Shown: one piece after another, positions 1-7,491 of the stretch
Numbering within the stretch: position 1 is the stretch's first letter
Layout: each line of letters starts with the position of its first letter
From: Anaerolineaceae bacterium
GTDB taxonomy: Bacteria; Chloroflexota; Anaerolineae; Anaerolineales; Anaerolineaceae
Reading direction: 5' to 3'
Assembly (NCBI GenBank): GCA_011620555.1
Contig: WOYY01000075.1
Span: 1-42,631 of the forward strand
Length of the DNA stretch: 42,631 bases
Notes under the pieces: generated by a model
The model's database searches: none
Told to the model about the DNA's origin: nothing
Seen by the model: only the letters and a program-made list of their open reading frames with translations
Program-made: the position numbers and the translations under genes

Positions 1-25
1 AATCATATTTGTCCACTTATGTGAA

Positions 26-55
26 GGGGCTGTCCCTTACTTTTGGGACAGCCCC
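26..55. terminator. Perfect inverted repeat, possible terminator
   Basis: An 11-bp perfect stem (GGGGCTGTCCC, 26-36, with its complement at 45-55) encloses an 8-base loop. It lies just past the 3' end of the decayed minus-strand gene ending at 84. Neither flank has a clear T-run, so the terminator role is inferred from position. It could also be a dispersed repeat. Confidence 0.45.
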
Positions 56-83
56 AAATTGCTGCTTCTTTTGATCTGCCGGG

Positions 84-593
84 TCAGGTATCTATTTTAA
101 TTTGGGTTTTGGTCTCTTTGATGAACCCGGCATAAAGGCAATAAAGGTGCTTGATCGGTTCAACCACCAGGCCGAAGATGGCCGGGCCGGTCTGGATGGC
201 GAAATTCACGGCGATCTTGAGCAGGTTGGTCAGGCCCTCGGCGCCGGTGGTCAGCTTATCCCTGCCAAGGACAGGGTGACGATGCCAAAGGCTGTGAACA
301 GGCCGCTGATCAGCGACCCGACGATCGGGAGGACGGCTTCCAGCATGCCGCTGTCAAACCCCGAGTGGTTGACGATGGCGATGATCAGGCGATCACATTG
401 AAGGCCGCGACGACAATCAGTACGATCCGCAGGACTTCCTTCACCGTCTTTTCGCTGGGCTTTTCGGCCGGTTGGGGGTTGCGGTCTTCGATCCTATTCA
501 TCAGCGTGGAGTTGATCTCTTTGAGGATGTCCTCCCGGTTGCGGGGGGCAGGTTTTGCCGGGCCTGGTCCAAATAAAGGTCTAGTAATTTCAT
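84..593 (-). pseudogene. Decayed HAAS-type (permease-prefix) membrane protein
   Basis: Reading the minus strand from an ATG at 593, which overlaps the stop of the PadR remnant as ATGA, gives an N-terminus MKLLDLYLDQARQNLP. The reading then needs a shift in a run of six C to continue as RNREDILKEINSTLMNRIED, which is typical of the HAAS domain found beside PadR regulators. A hydrophobic stretch follows (LRIVLIVVAAFNVI). A second shift near 385 gives LIIAIVNHSG and a further hydrophobic run ending at a stop near 250. A third frame carries LTNLLKIAVNFAIQTG to a stop at 84. No single frame spans the gene, so it is broken by at least three frameshifts, unless the assembly has indel errors here. 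The function would have been a small membrane protein partnered with PadR. Confidence 0.6.
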
Positions 594-911
594 TTTTCGT
601 TCTCCTTTTCTTCATCCAACAAATGATCCACAGTTGTTGATCGGCTCCACTCCGCGGCCATCTCGCCGAGCACCTGGCTGCCGAAGGCGCTGAGGACGGA
701 GTAACGGCGCGGGCGGGTTGTGTCCGTCCGCCAGCTGCTTTTTCCAGCAGTCCCTGCTCTTCCATCCGGCGGAGCAGGGGGTAGAGCGTCCCCTGATCGA
801 CCTGCATGGCCTGGCCTTCCAAACGTTTCATCGGCTCGTAGCCATATTGCTCGGTGTGGAGCTGGCTGAGGACGGCCAGGACGATAGTGTGGATAACACA
901 ACACAGTATGT
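590..911 (-). pseudogene. Frameshifted PadR-family transcriptional regulator
   Basis: One minus-strand frame reads HTIVLAVLSQLHTEQYGYEP, then DQGTLYPLLRRMEEQGLLE. This is the winged-helix core of PadR regulators, with helix-turn-helix and wing (GTLYPLL, LEEQGLL). The rest of the wing and C-terminus (SSWRTDTTRPRRYSVLSAFG, then GEMAAEWSR) continues in another frame. The switch lies in a run of five A within the codons for LLEK, consistent with loss of one A. There is no clear ATG for the N-terminus. The stop at 590 overlaps the start of the HAAS remnant, the usual PadR-HAAS operon arrangement. A homopolymer sequencing error could produce the same picture. Confidence 0.65.
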
Positions 912-985
912 CAAGAAATTTTAAGTTGGACCGATTTGAGAGCTTGGTTGTTAGCTTGAAGCAGGATGATGTTAAAATGGGGGGT

Positions 986-1840
986 ATGGAAAATAAAATC
1001 ATTTTTGAGGACAACCTGCCGGCCCTGCAAGCGATGCCCAGCGAATCGGTGGACCTGATCTACATCGACCCGCCCTTCAACACCGGGAAAGAGCAGGCCC
1101 GCAAGCAGATCCGGGTGGAAAAGGCCGAGGACGGGGACCGGATCGGCTTCGGCGGGAACCGTTACCAAACCGAGGTGATCGGTGAGCGGGCTTATCGGGA
1201 TTATTTTGATGACTATCTGGGGTTTCTTGAACCCCGATTGCTGGAAGCGTACCGGGTGCTCAGGCCGGACGGCAGCCTTTATTTCCACATTGATTACCGG
1301 GAAGTGCACTATTGCAAGGTCTTGCTCGATGAGATATTTGGGCGGGAGTCTTTCCTGAATGAGATCATCTGGGCTTATGATTTTGGCGGCCGGTCCAAAA
1401 CGCGCTGGCCGGCCAAGCACGACAACATCCTGTATTACGCCAAAGATCCAAGCCACTACACTTTCAACCGGGACGAGGTTGACCGGATTCCCTACATGGC
1501 GCCGGGCCTGGTGGGCCAGCAAAAAGCGGAGCGGGGCAAGTTCCCGACGGATACCTGGTGGCACACCATCGTGGGGACCAACAGCAAGGAGAAAACTGGC
1601 TATCCCACCCAGAAACCGGTGGGCGTGCTGCGCCGGATCGTGGCGGCCTCTTCCCAGCCCGGCGGCCTGGTGCTGGATTTCTTCGCGGGCAGCGGCACGA
1701 TTGGCGAGGTTTGCCTGGAACTGGGGCGGCGTTTTATCCTGGTGGATAACAATCCTCAGGCGATTGCCGTGATGCAGGAACGGTTTTCAGATGTTCATTC
1801 AATTGAATGGGTGGGGGTTCAGCCTCAGTCCGCGTCGTAA
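986..1840 (+). CDS. Orphan beta-class DNA (N4-cytosine/N6-adenine) methyltransferase
   Basis: This 284-residue protein would transfer a methyl group from S-adenosylmethionine to an exocyclic amino group in DNA. The catalytic motif IV, DPPFN, comes first (about residue 29) and the SAM-binding motif I, DFFAGSGTIGEV, lies near the C-terminus. That order defines the beta class of N4/N6 methylases (PF01555). The region between is short, so the target recognition domain is small. The start at 986 (MENKIIFEDN) was chosen because motif IV normally lies close to the N-terminus and a G-rich stretch precedes it; ATGs at 977 and 908 are alternatives. No restriction endonuclease is visible nearby, so it looks solitary. 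Its 3' end overlaps the convergent gene by 16 bases. Target sequence and base cannot be told from sequence alone. Confidence 0.88.
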   Translation: MENKIIFEDNLPALQAMPSESVDLIYIDPPFNTGKEQARKQIRVEKAEDGDRIGFGGNRYQTEVIGERAYRDYFDDYLGFLEPRLLEAYRVLRPDGSLYFHIDYREVHYCKVLLDEIFGRESFLNEIIWAYDFGGRSKTRWPAKHDNILYYAKDPSHYTFNRDEVDRIPYMAPGLVGQQKAERGKFPTDTWWHTIVGTNSKEKTGYPTQKPVGVLRRIVAASSQPGGLVLDFFAGSGTIGEVCLELGRRFILVDNNPQAIAVMQERFSDVHSIEWVGVQPQSAS

Positions 1841-3288
1841 AAGAGCGGGTGCCGGCGGAGCCGCCAGGCGATCTCCCGGTTGAGGGTGAGGGCCTGGCCT
1901 TTTTCCAGCGGGTTATCAATCCCGCTGAAGTTGACCAGTTGCTCGATGATGGCCTGCACCAGGCGTTTGAGGTCGGCGCTCAGTGCGGACCAGGCGAGCA
2001 GCACGCAGGCATGCGGTGAGGCGGGGGCCATGATCATCCCAGGGATGCCCGAACTGATCGCTTCCAATTCCAGGGTTTCTTCCCCTGCCTGTTTCAGAAT
2101 ATGTTCGACCATGCCAACATTGAGTGCGCGGGGGTTGGTGATCGAATCGGCGATCATATAGCTGGAATCCGCCAGATCGGTCTCCACCCGGACGGTCCTG
2201 AACGTTTCCAGTTCATCCGGCGCAGCCTGGATCACGCAGATCCTGCCGCATTTCAGGCTGAGCGGGGTGAGGAAGTGGTTCAGGCCCTCCCGGATAGCCG
2301 CAAAGAAGGCGTCCGTTTTTACGGGGTCGTTGAAGCGCTCATCCGAGACCGCGACCCAGAAGTTCAGATCCATGGCCTGGGTGTCGAGCGCCCGGCCGGA
2401 GCGGATGACGACATGGATTTCCTCCAGGTCGGTATTCTCGGCGGTTTCAAACCGGAAGCGGTAGTCGCCGGGCTGGAGCGCCTGGCTATTGATCCGGGGG
2501 TAGAAAAAACAAAGCTCGCCGTGTTCTCCGGTGATGGGTTTGGAGCAGAAGTTACTCTCCAGGGCGCCAGTCTGGGGATCATAGTGGTAGAGCGATTGCC
2601 CGCCCGGGGCATGGACCTCGGTGAGCCGCACCTGGCTGAAGGGGTCCTGTGAGCGGGCCGCCAGCAGCAGGGAGACATCGCCTTTTTCCACATGCAGGAT
2701 GAACTCATCCTCCCTGCGGAAATCCTGGAAGGTCTCAAAAGTCAGGTCCGGGAACTCATCCACCGGCGCTTCGCTCTCCTCAGGGCGGAAACGGGGGTAG
2801 AACCGCACCCGGGATTTGACGGCCTCAAAGACGGCCCGGCCCTGGCTCTCCCAATATTCGGCGGAAGAGATCACTAAAATAAAGAAATATTGGTTGATGT
2901 GCGGCGAGCATGTCAGGGCCAGCCCCCGGCCTTCCTCCTCCGCGTTCTTGAAGTGCAGGTCATTCAGGAAGCCGGTGATCTCCTGGACCGTGTCCGTGCC
3001 GGCCTCCTCCACGTGGAACTCATCAAAATTCGCCATGAATTCGGAAGCGAGCAGATCATTCAGCTCGGCGATGGACATATTTTCCTTCAGCTCACCCCCC
3101 ACAAGGCTGATCTCAATATTGCCATCTTCGGAATACATATAGACGGAACCGTCGATCTCGAGTTCAAAGCCTTCGACGGGGCGGAAGATGAAGCCGCCGT
3201 CTTCAATATCGACTTCTGCCCCGAACTGAAAATGAGACTGTTCGGGATTGGGCTGGTTATTCTCAGGTTGGGAGGTTGGTTCTACCAT
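1825..3288 (-). CDS. Protein of unknown function, acidic, 487 residues
   Basis: I do not recognise the family. The protein is acidic, has no signal peptide and no clear membrane segment. The N-terminus is rich in Glu, Gln, Pro and Asn, and is followed by mixed beta-strand-like sequence (FQFGAEVDIEDGGFIFRPVEGFELEI). The first 170 residues (SVYMYSEDGNIEISLVGGEL, later FFILVISSAEYWESQGRAVFEAVKSRVRFY) loosely resemble the DcrB/PsbP-like fold seen in proteins measuring membrane or stress effects; this is a weak impression only. The ATG at 3288 is preceded by AGGAG at short spacing; an upstream in-frame TTG at 3306 lacks a site. It converges on the methyltransferase gene. Confidence 0.75.
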   Translation of the reverse strand: MVEPTSQPENNQPNPEQSHFQFGAEVDIEDGGFIFRPVEGFELEIDGSVYMYSEDGNIEISLVGGELKENMSIAELNDLLASEFMANFDEFHVEEAGTDTVQEITGFLNDLHFKNAEEEGRGLALTCSPHINQYFFILVISSAEYWESQGRAVFEAVKSRVRFYPRFRPEESEAPVDEFPDLTFETFQDFRREDEFILHVEKGDVSLLLAARSQDPFSQVRLTEVHAPGGQSLYHYDPQTGALESNFCSKPITGEHGELCFFYPRINSQALQPGDYRFRFETAENTDLEEIHVVIRSGRALDTQAMDLNFWVAVSDERFNDPVKTDAFFAAIREGLNHFLTPLSLKCGRICVIQAAPDELETFRTVRVETDLADSSYMIADSITNPRALNVGMVEHILKQAGEETLELEAISSGIPGMIMAPASPHACVLLAWSALSADLKRLVQAIIEQLVNFSGIDNPLEKGQALTLNREIAWRLRRHPLFYDAD

Positions 3289-3450
3289 AATCTCCTGCTC
3301 ATTCAAGGGCGTTCACTTGTGTGTCTGATTTTACACCAGAAATGGACTTTCCAGCCAAAAGGCGTCCATAATCATTTATACTAAGAAAAACCAGATACTA
3401 GAAAGGACTCTCTGGCCTGCTCTGCAGGGCGTCCATTGGAGGCTGATGAA

Positions 3451-4218
3451 ATGGAAGAGCATGCTCTGCCCATCCTCGAATATGACAGCACCCGGGAAGC
3501 GATCCTGGAGCCTTCCAGGGTCGTGGACTCTATTGACGCGCCCGAGCATTGCGTGATCTGCTTCTTTGCGGAGGTGGTCGAATCGCTCGTGGAGAACCAT
3601 GCGGCCAAAGTGCTGGCTTATTCCATTTCGCAGATCGGCAAACACCCGCTTTATGAGATCGACTATCAGGGCCGGCGGCTGGCTTTCTTCCATCCAGGGA
3701 TCGGCGCGCCGCTGGCCATTGGCCTGCTGGAGGAGGCGATCGCCCGGGGCTGCCGGAAGTTCATCGTTTGCGGCGGCTGCGGCGTGCTGGATCGGTCGGT
3801 CGCCGTGGGGCATCTCTTGGTCCCGGAGGCCGCCCTGCGGGATGAGGGCGTTTCCTACCATTACCTGCCGCCCGCCCGAGAGGTCGCCATGAACCCCAGG
3901 GCATTGGCCGCCATTGAAAAGGTGCTGCAAAGTCACGGGCTGGACTACCTGCGGACCAAAACTTGGACGACGGACGCCATCTACCGCGAGACCCGGGACA
4001 AAGCCGCGGCCTACCGGGCAGAGGGCTGTCTGGCCGTTGAAATGGAAGCGGCGGCCTTCTTTGCCGTTGCCCAGTTCCGGGAGGTGCTGCTGGGGCAGAT
4101 TCTCTATGGCGGCGATGCCGTCCTGCAGGAAGCCTGGGATGGGCGCAGCTGGTCTTCCCGCGGGGAAATCCGCCGGAACCTCTTTTGGCTGGCGGCTGAG
4201 GCCGCGCTGGAGCTTTAG
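3451..4218 (+). CDS. Nucleoside phosphorylase (PNP/UDP family)
   Basis: This 255-residue enzyme would cleave the N-glycosidic bond of a nucleoside with phosphate, in purine or pyrimidine salvage. The sequence shows the phosphorylase fold: HPGIGAPLAIGLLEEAIARG (phosphate and ribose side), the GGCGVLDRSVAVGHLLVP strand-loop that follows in uridine phosphorylases, and VEMEAAAFFAVAQFR, where the Glu-Met-Glu contacts ribose. It is closest in style to the uridine phosphorylase/MTAN superfamily PF01048; substrate is not resolved. The ATG at 3451 has GGAGG at 3438-3442 with eight bases of spacing, so I prefer it over the in-frame TTG at 3436. The phosphodiesterase gene follows after 79 bases in the same direction. 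Confidence 0.85.
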   Translation: MEEHALPILEYDSTREAILEPSRVVDSIDAPEHCVICFFAEVVESLVENHAAKVLAYSISQIGKHPLYEIDYQGRRLAFFHPGIGAPLAIGLLEEAIARGCRKFIVCGGCGVLDRSVAVGHLLVPEAALRDEGVSYHYLPPAREVAMNPRALAAIEKVLQSHGLDYLRTKTWTTDAIYRETRDKAAAYRAEGCLAVEMEAAAFFAVAQFREVLLGQILYGGDAVLQEAWDGRSWSSRGEIRRNLFWLAAEAALEL

Positions 4219-4297
4219 ACTGTACTTTGCTCCCGGCAGGGGGTAGACTGCTCTGTGGCTGTTTGTAAGATGATTTAATAGACAAAAAGGAACGCAA

Positions 4298-5587
4298 ATG
4301 AGCGATCTGATCGCCAAGACTTTGGACCGAATTGACCAAAACCACAACCCTGAACTGCCGCTGGATGGGGACCTGATCTTGCCTTTTTATGACGGGCTTT
4401 CGCTGGTCAACCTCCCGGGGACGGTGGCACGTTTGCTGGACGCCCCCGCTTTTGGGCAGCCGCCGCTGGATGAGTCCCTGTTGAAACCGCTGGGCGGCCC
4501 TTATAAGAAAGTGGTGTTCCTGCTGGTGGACGCTCTGGGCTATACCCTGCTCACCAGGCTGATGGCGAGCGTGCCCGGCCTGGTCTGGACTGAACTGCGG
4601 GAGAAGGGGGTCTTTGCGCCGATCACCAGCGTCTGTCCCAGCACGACGGCCTCCGCCCTGACGACACTTTGGACGGGCACGGCCCCGGCCTGTCACGGGA
4701 TCATCGGGTATGAGATGTGGGCCAAGGAATACGGCGTTGTGATGAACAATATCCTCCACTCGCCGGCGATGGCCCGGGGCGACGTGGGCGGGCTGACCCG
4801 GATGGGTTTCTCACCGCATGATCTCCTCAACTGCCCCCTGTTCGGCACCCACCTCCTGGAGAACGGCATCCGGCCGACGGCCTTTATCCATTATTCCATT
4901 GCCCATTCCGGACTGTCCGTGATGCAGATGGAGGATGTGGACCTTAACCCCTATGTGGATGAAGCGGACCTGAGCATCACGCTGGCCGATTTTCTCAACG
5001 GGCGCGCAGGGGAGCGGGACTACGTTTATGTCTATTACAGCGATGTGGATACCCTGATGCACCGTTTCAGCGCGGACGATGAGCGGGTGGACCTGCAGTT
5101 CACCGCCTTTTCCGATCTGTTCCGCAAGGGGTTCCTGGACCGGCTTTCCCCTGAAGTGGCGGAGGAGACGATCCTGATCCTGGCGGCCGATCACGGCTCC
5201 AAGCTGACGGAGATCGATCCCCGCTATGACCTGGCCAACCACCCGGAACTGAAGTCCTACCTGGTGATGCAGCCGACCTGTGAACACCGGCTGACTTTCT
5301 TCTACACCAAACCTGGGATGGCTGACGCCGTCCGGGCCTATATCGAGCGGACCTGGCCGGGAGAGTTCCTGGTGCTGGAGTCGCAGGCCGCGCTGGAAGC
5401 GGGCCTGTTCGGCGAGGGCGGGATAAAAGAACAGGCTCCCGACCGGGTGGGCGATTTGATCGCCGTGGCCCGGGGGGGAGCCTATTTCTGGTGGGCGCCG
5501 ACGCCTAACCACATGCTCGGCCGGCATGGCGGACTCAGCCGGGAAGAGATGCTGGTGCCCTTCCTGGCCGTGCCTTTGGGCCGTTAG
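4298..5587 (+). CDS. Type I phosphodiesterase / alkaline-phosphatase-superfamily hydrolase
   Basis: The 429-residue protein belongs to the alkaline phosphatase superfamily, nucleotide pyrophosphatase/phosphodiesterase type (PF01663). The two-metal site residues are in order: Asp in VFLLVDALGY, the nucleophile Thr in CPSTTASALTTLWTG, Asp and His in SDVDTLMHRF, Asp-His in AADHGSK, and a late His in GRHGG. There is no signal peptide, so a cytoplasmic role is likely. AAGGA lies upstream of the ATG. It follows the nucleoside phosphorylase in the same direction, which fits a shared part in nucleotide or phosphoester salvage, but the substrate cannot be read from sequence. It converges on glnA with 35 bases between stops. 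Confidence 0.85.
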   Translation: MSDLIAKTLDRIDQNHNPELPLDGDLILPFYDGLSLVNLPGTVARLLDAPAFGQPPLDESLLKPLGGPYKKVVFLLVDALGYTLLTRLMASVPGLVWTELREKGVFAPITSVCPSTTASALTTLWTGTAPACHGIIGYEMWAKEYGVVMNNILHSPAMARGDVGGLTRMGFSPHDLLNCPLFGTHLLENGIRPTAFIHYSIAHSGLSVMQMEDVDLNPYVDEADLSITLADFLNGRAGERDYVYVYYSDVDTLMHRFSADDERVDLQFTAFSDLFRKGFLDRLSPEVAEETILILAADHGSKLTEIDPRYDLANHPELKSYLVMQPTCEHRLTFFYTKPGMADAVRAYIERTWPGEFLVLESQAALEAGLFGEGGIKEQAPDRVGDLIAVARGGAYFWWAPTPNHMLGRHGGLSREEMLVPFLAVPLGR

Positions 5588-5622
5588 GCGTCAGCGCTTT
5601 CTGAAACCTGCTTCAGCGGCAT

Positions 5623-6963
5623 TTAGGCTGAGGTCAGGTAGCGGTTTAATTCCCAATCGGTGACATGGGTGCGGAACTCTTCCCACTCCGTCATCCGGGA
5701 TTTAAGGAAGGCTTCCGTCAGGATGCTGCCCAGAGCGGAATGCAGGACGCTGTCTGACTCGAAGGCGACCAGGGCTTCAAAGAGGGAGCCGGGCAGCATT
5801 TCGATGCCCAGGTCGATCCGCTCTTCATCCGTCAATTCGTAAACATTCATCTGGTTCAAGGGCTTGGGGCAGGCCAGGCCCTTTTCGATTCCATCCAGGC
5901 CAGCGGCCAGCATGACATTGAAGGCCAGATAGGGGTTGGTGGAGGGATCAGGGAAGCGCAGTTCCAGCCGTACGGTCTTGGGATTGTTGGCCATCGGCTG
6001 CGGAATGCGGATCAGGGCGGAGCGGTTCACCTGCGCCCAGCCGATATAGACGGGGGCCTCATAACCGGGCACCAGACGCTTGTAGGAGTTGACCGTGGGG
6101 GCGACCACGGCGGTCAGCGAGCGGGCGTGGTTCAGAACGCCGGCGATGTATTGGTAGGCCAGGGGGGACAGCTTGAAGGCGTCATCCCTGTCATAGAACA
6201 GGTTGTTGCCGTCCAGGTCGAAGATTGACTGGTGGCAGTGCATGCCGGAGCCGTTGATGCCGTAGACGGGCTTGGGCATGAACGAAGCGATCAGCCCGTG
6301 CTGGGCGGCGATCGCTTTGACGGCGTATTTGAGCGTGAGCACGTTGTCGGCCGTCTTCAGGGCGTCCGCGAAGCGGAAGTCGATCTCATGCTGTCCCAGA
6401 GCGACCTCATGGTGGCCCATTTCGATCTCAAGCCCCATCAGGCTGAGGGCGTCCATTAGCTCCGTCCGCACGCGGACAGCCTCGTCATTGGCGGAGAAAT
6501 CGAAATAGCCGCCGATGTCGTGGGGGACGGGGTGAACGGTCTCGTTGCCGTTACGCAGGAACAGGAAGAACTCCGGCTCGGGGCCGATGTTCAGGATCCA
6601 TTTGCGGTTCTCCTTCAGGCTGGCCAGGCGCCGCTTGAGGGAGCCGCGCGGGTCGCCATCAAAGGGTTCGCCATTGGGGTGGTAGATGTCGCAAAGGATC
6701 CGGGCGCGTTTGAATTCGTCCGGCGACCAGGGCAGGATCGCGTAGGTGTCCGGGTCGATGACCAGCTGCATGTCGCTTTCCTGGATCCGGGCAAAGCCTT
6801 CCACAGAAGAGCCATCAAAGAAAATCCCGTTATCCAGGGCCGAGGGGACCTGGTTGATGGGCAAGTCTACGCTCTTGACCACGCCGTTCACGTCCGTGAA
6901 CTGGAACGAGACGAACTTGATCCCATCTTGCTTAATTCGTTCTAAAACATCATTTTTATCCAT
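5623..6963 (-). CDS. glnA: Glutamine synthetase, type I
   Basis: This 446-residue enzyme makes glutamine from glutamate, ammonia and ATP and is normally a dodecamer in the cytoplasm. Diagnostic parts are FDGSSVEGF, NIGPEPEFFLF, GHHEVALGQHEIDFR (metal and glutamate site), MPKPVYGINGSGMHCHQS (ATP-binding signature), NSYKRLVPGYEAPVYIGWA and RLELRFPDPSTNPYLAF. The length and absence of the beta-subdivision insertion suggest the GSI-alpha type, close to Bacillus GlnA in style. The consensus adenylylation loop is not evident, so control is probably by feedback or at the RNA level. The ATG at 6963 has GGAGG five bases upstream; the frame extends further but without a site. The 5' leader of about 375 bases carries the ribozyme described separately. 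Confidence 0.97.
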   Translation of the reverse strand: MDKNDVLERIKQDGIKFVSFQFTDVNGVVKSVDLPINQVPSALDNGIFFDGSSVEGFARIQESDMQLVIDPDTYAILPWSPDEFKRARILCDIYHPNGEPFDGDPRGSLKRRLASLKENRKWILNIGPEPEFFLFLRNGNETVHPVPHDIGGYFDFSANDEAVRVRTELMDALSLMGLEIEMGHHEVALGQHEIDFRFADALKTADNVLTLKYAVKAIAAQHGLIASFMPKPVYGINGSGMHCHQSIFDLDGNNLFYDRDDAFKLSPLAYQYIAGVLNHARSLTAVVAPTVNSYKRLVPGYEAPVYIGWAQVNRSALIRIPQPMANNPKTVRLELRFPDPSTNPYLAFNVMLAAGLDGIEKGLACPKPLNQMNVYELTDEERIDLGIEMLPGSLFEALVAFESDSVLHSALGSILTEAFLKSRMTEWEEFRTHVTDWELNRYLTSA

Positions 6964-7068
6964 AACATCCTCCAGTAGAAACACGAATCAGAATTTTCCA
7001 AAGAGCGCACAATTTAAGCTAAGGTACCCGAACTTAGCGCCGGGAAAGGTTTTCCTGGCTTGCTCACT

Positions 7069-7266
7069 ATGGCTGCTTTGGCCTGCTTGTCGCCAAACAG
7101 TTTTGAACATCCATTTTGGAAAAGAGAACTTAGACCCGTGTTCAGGCCCAGGAGGCATCCGCTGATCTATCGATTTTCCCCGGTGGAAACCGGGTTAGCA
7201 CTTCCTTCGCAAGAAGGAACCTCCACCTCGTTATCTCGGCCCTGGAGGGGGCGAGACTCAGCCGCT
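7069..7266 (-). ncRNA. glmS ribozyme: glmS-type self-cleaving ribozyme in the glnA leader
   Basis: Read on the minus strand, the segment matches the conserved core of the glucosamine-6-phosphate-activated glmS ribozyme in order. (1) The cleavage-site consensus A|GCG at 7266/7265. (2) A P1 hairpin, TCTCG-C-CCC with GGG-C-CGAGA (about 7256-7233). (3) AACGAGGTGGAGG at 7232-7220. (4) AATCGA, then CAGCGGATGCCTCC at 7164-7151, the near-invariant glmS block. (5) A short P3-like hairpin followed by TAAG. (6) A helix CTGTTT/AAGCAG around GGCGAC, followed by CCAAAG, matching the P4-domain pattern helix-GGUGAC-helix-AACAAAG. Base-pair support: GCTGA after the cleavage site is complementary to TCAGC before GGATG, and GGAGG pairs with CCTCC. 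Two hairpins are inserted between GGAGG and ATCGA. The downstream gene is glnA, not glmS. Confidence 0.85.
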
Positions 7267-7344
7267 TGTTTCTTTTTATTCAGTTGGGGGTGAGATTTAA
7301 ACTTGAAGCGTCATCCATCCCAAAAGGAAGGATTAATTGGGTTA

Positions 7345-7373
7345 TTTATAACATTTTTTAGCGCAAGAGTCAG
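7345..7373 (-). promoter_or_regulatory. Candidate glnA promoter
   Basis: On the minus strand CTGACT (7373-7368) and TATAAA (7350-7345) are separated by 17 bases. Transcription would begin near 7338, about 70 bases before the ribozyme cleavage site, and include the whole ribozyme. The -10 match is good and the -35 match is partial. Confidence 0.45.
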
Positions 7374-7426
7374 GTGATTTTGGTTAAGAAATGGTAAAAG
7401 GAATCCAGCAAAAGGAATCCAGCCTC

Positions 7427-7454
7427 TTGACATAGAACAGAAGTTCTGTATAAT
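7427..7454 (+). promoter_or_regulatory. Strong sigma-70-type promoter of the SOS-box operon
   Basis: TTGACA at 7427-7432 and TATAAT at 7449-7454 are perfect consensus hexamers 16 bases apart. Transcription should start near 7461. This places the ATG at 7474 too close to the start for a ribosome site and favours the ATG at 7492. Confidence 0.8.
7434..7447. promoter_or_regulatory. LexA/SOS-type box 1 (AGAAC-AGAA-GTTCT)
   Basis: A 14-base inverted repeat fits the GAAC-N4-GTTC box of Bacillus/actinobacterial-type LexA (DinR). It fills the spacer between the -35 and -10 hexamers, where a bound repressor would block RNA polymerase. Confidence 0.7.
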
Positions 7455-7456
7455 AT

Positions 7457-7470
7457 AGAACATAAGTTCG
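7457..7470. promoter_or_regulatory. LexA/SOS-type box 2 (AGAAC-ATAA-GTTCG)
   Basis: A second GAAC-N4-GTTC site starts three bases after the -10 hexamer and covers the expected transcription start. Its centre is 23 bases from that of box 1, so two dimers could sit about two helical turns apart. Confidence 0.7.
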
Positions 7471-7491
7471 GTTATGGAAAGAGAGTATAAA

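Noticed and set aside
102-640. Plus-strand open frames at the left end
   Set aside because: They are antisense to the decayed PadR/HAAS genes and show no protein-like sequence; the minus-strand reading gives recognisable domains.
590-660. Programmed -1 frameshift to make a full PadR protein
   Set aside because: There is no classic slippery heptamer with a downstream structure at the five-A run, and the neighbouring gene is also broken; decay or sequencing error is simpler.
3376-4759. Long minus-strand frames over the nucleoside phosphorylase and phosphodiesterase genes
   Set aside because: They are antisense products of GC-rich codon bias; the plus strand encodes clear enzyme families with ribosome sites.
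6985-7300. T-box, SAM-I or glutamine riboswitch in the glnA leader
   Set aside because: The GAGGTGGAGG and GGATGCC blocks first suggested SAM-I or T-box. No T-box NGGTGGNACCGCG block is present, the SAM-I core order is absent, and the glutamine riboswitch consensus is not seen; the order of blocks fits glmS instead.
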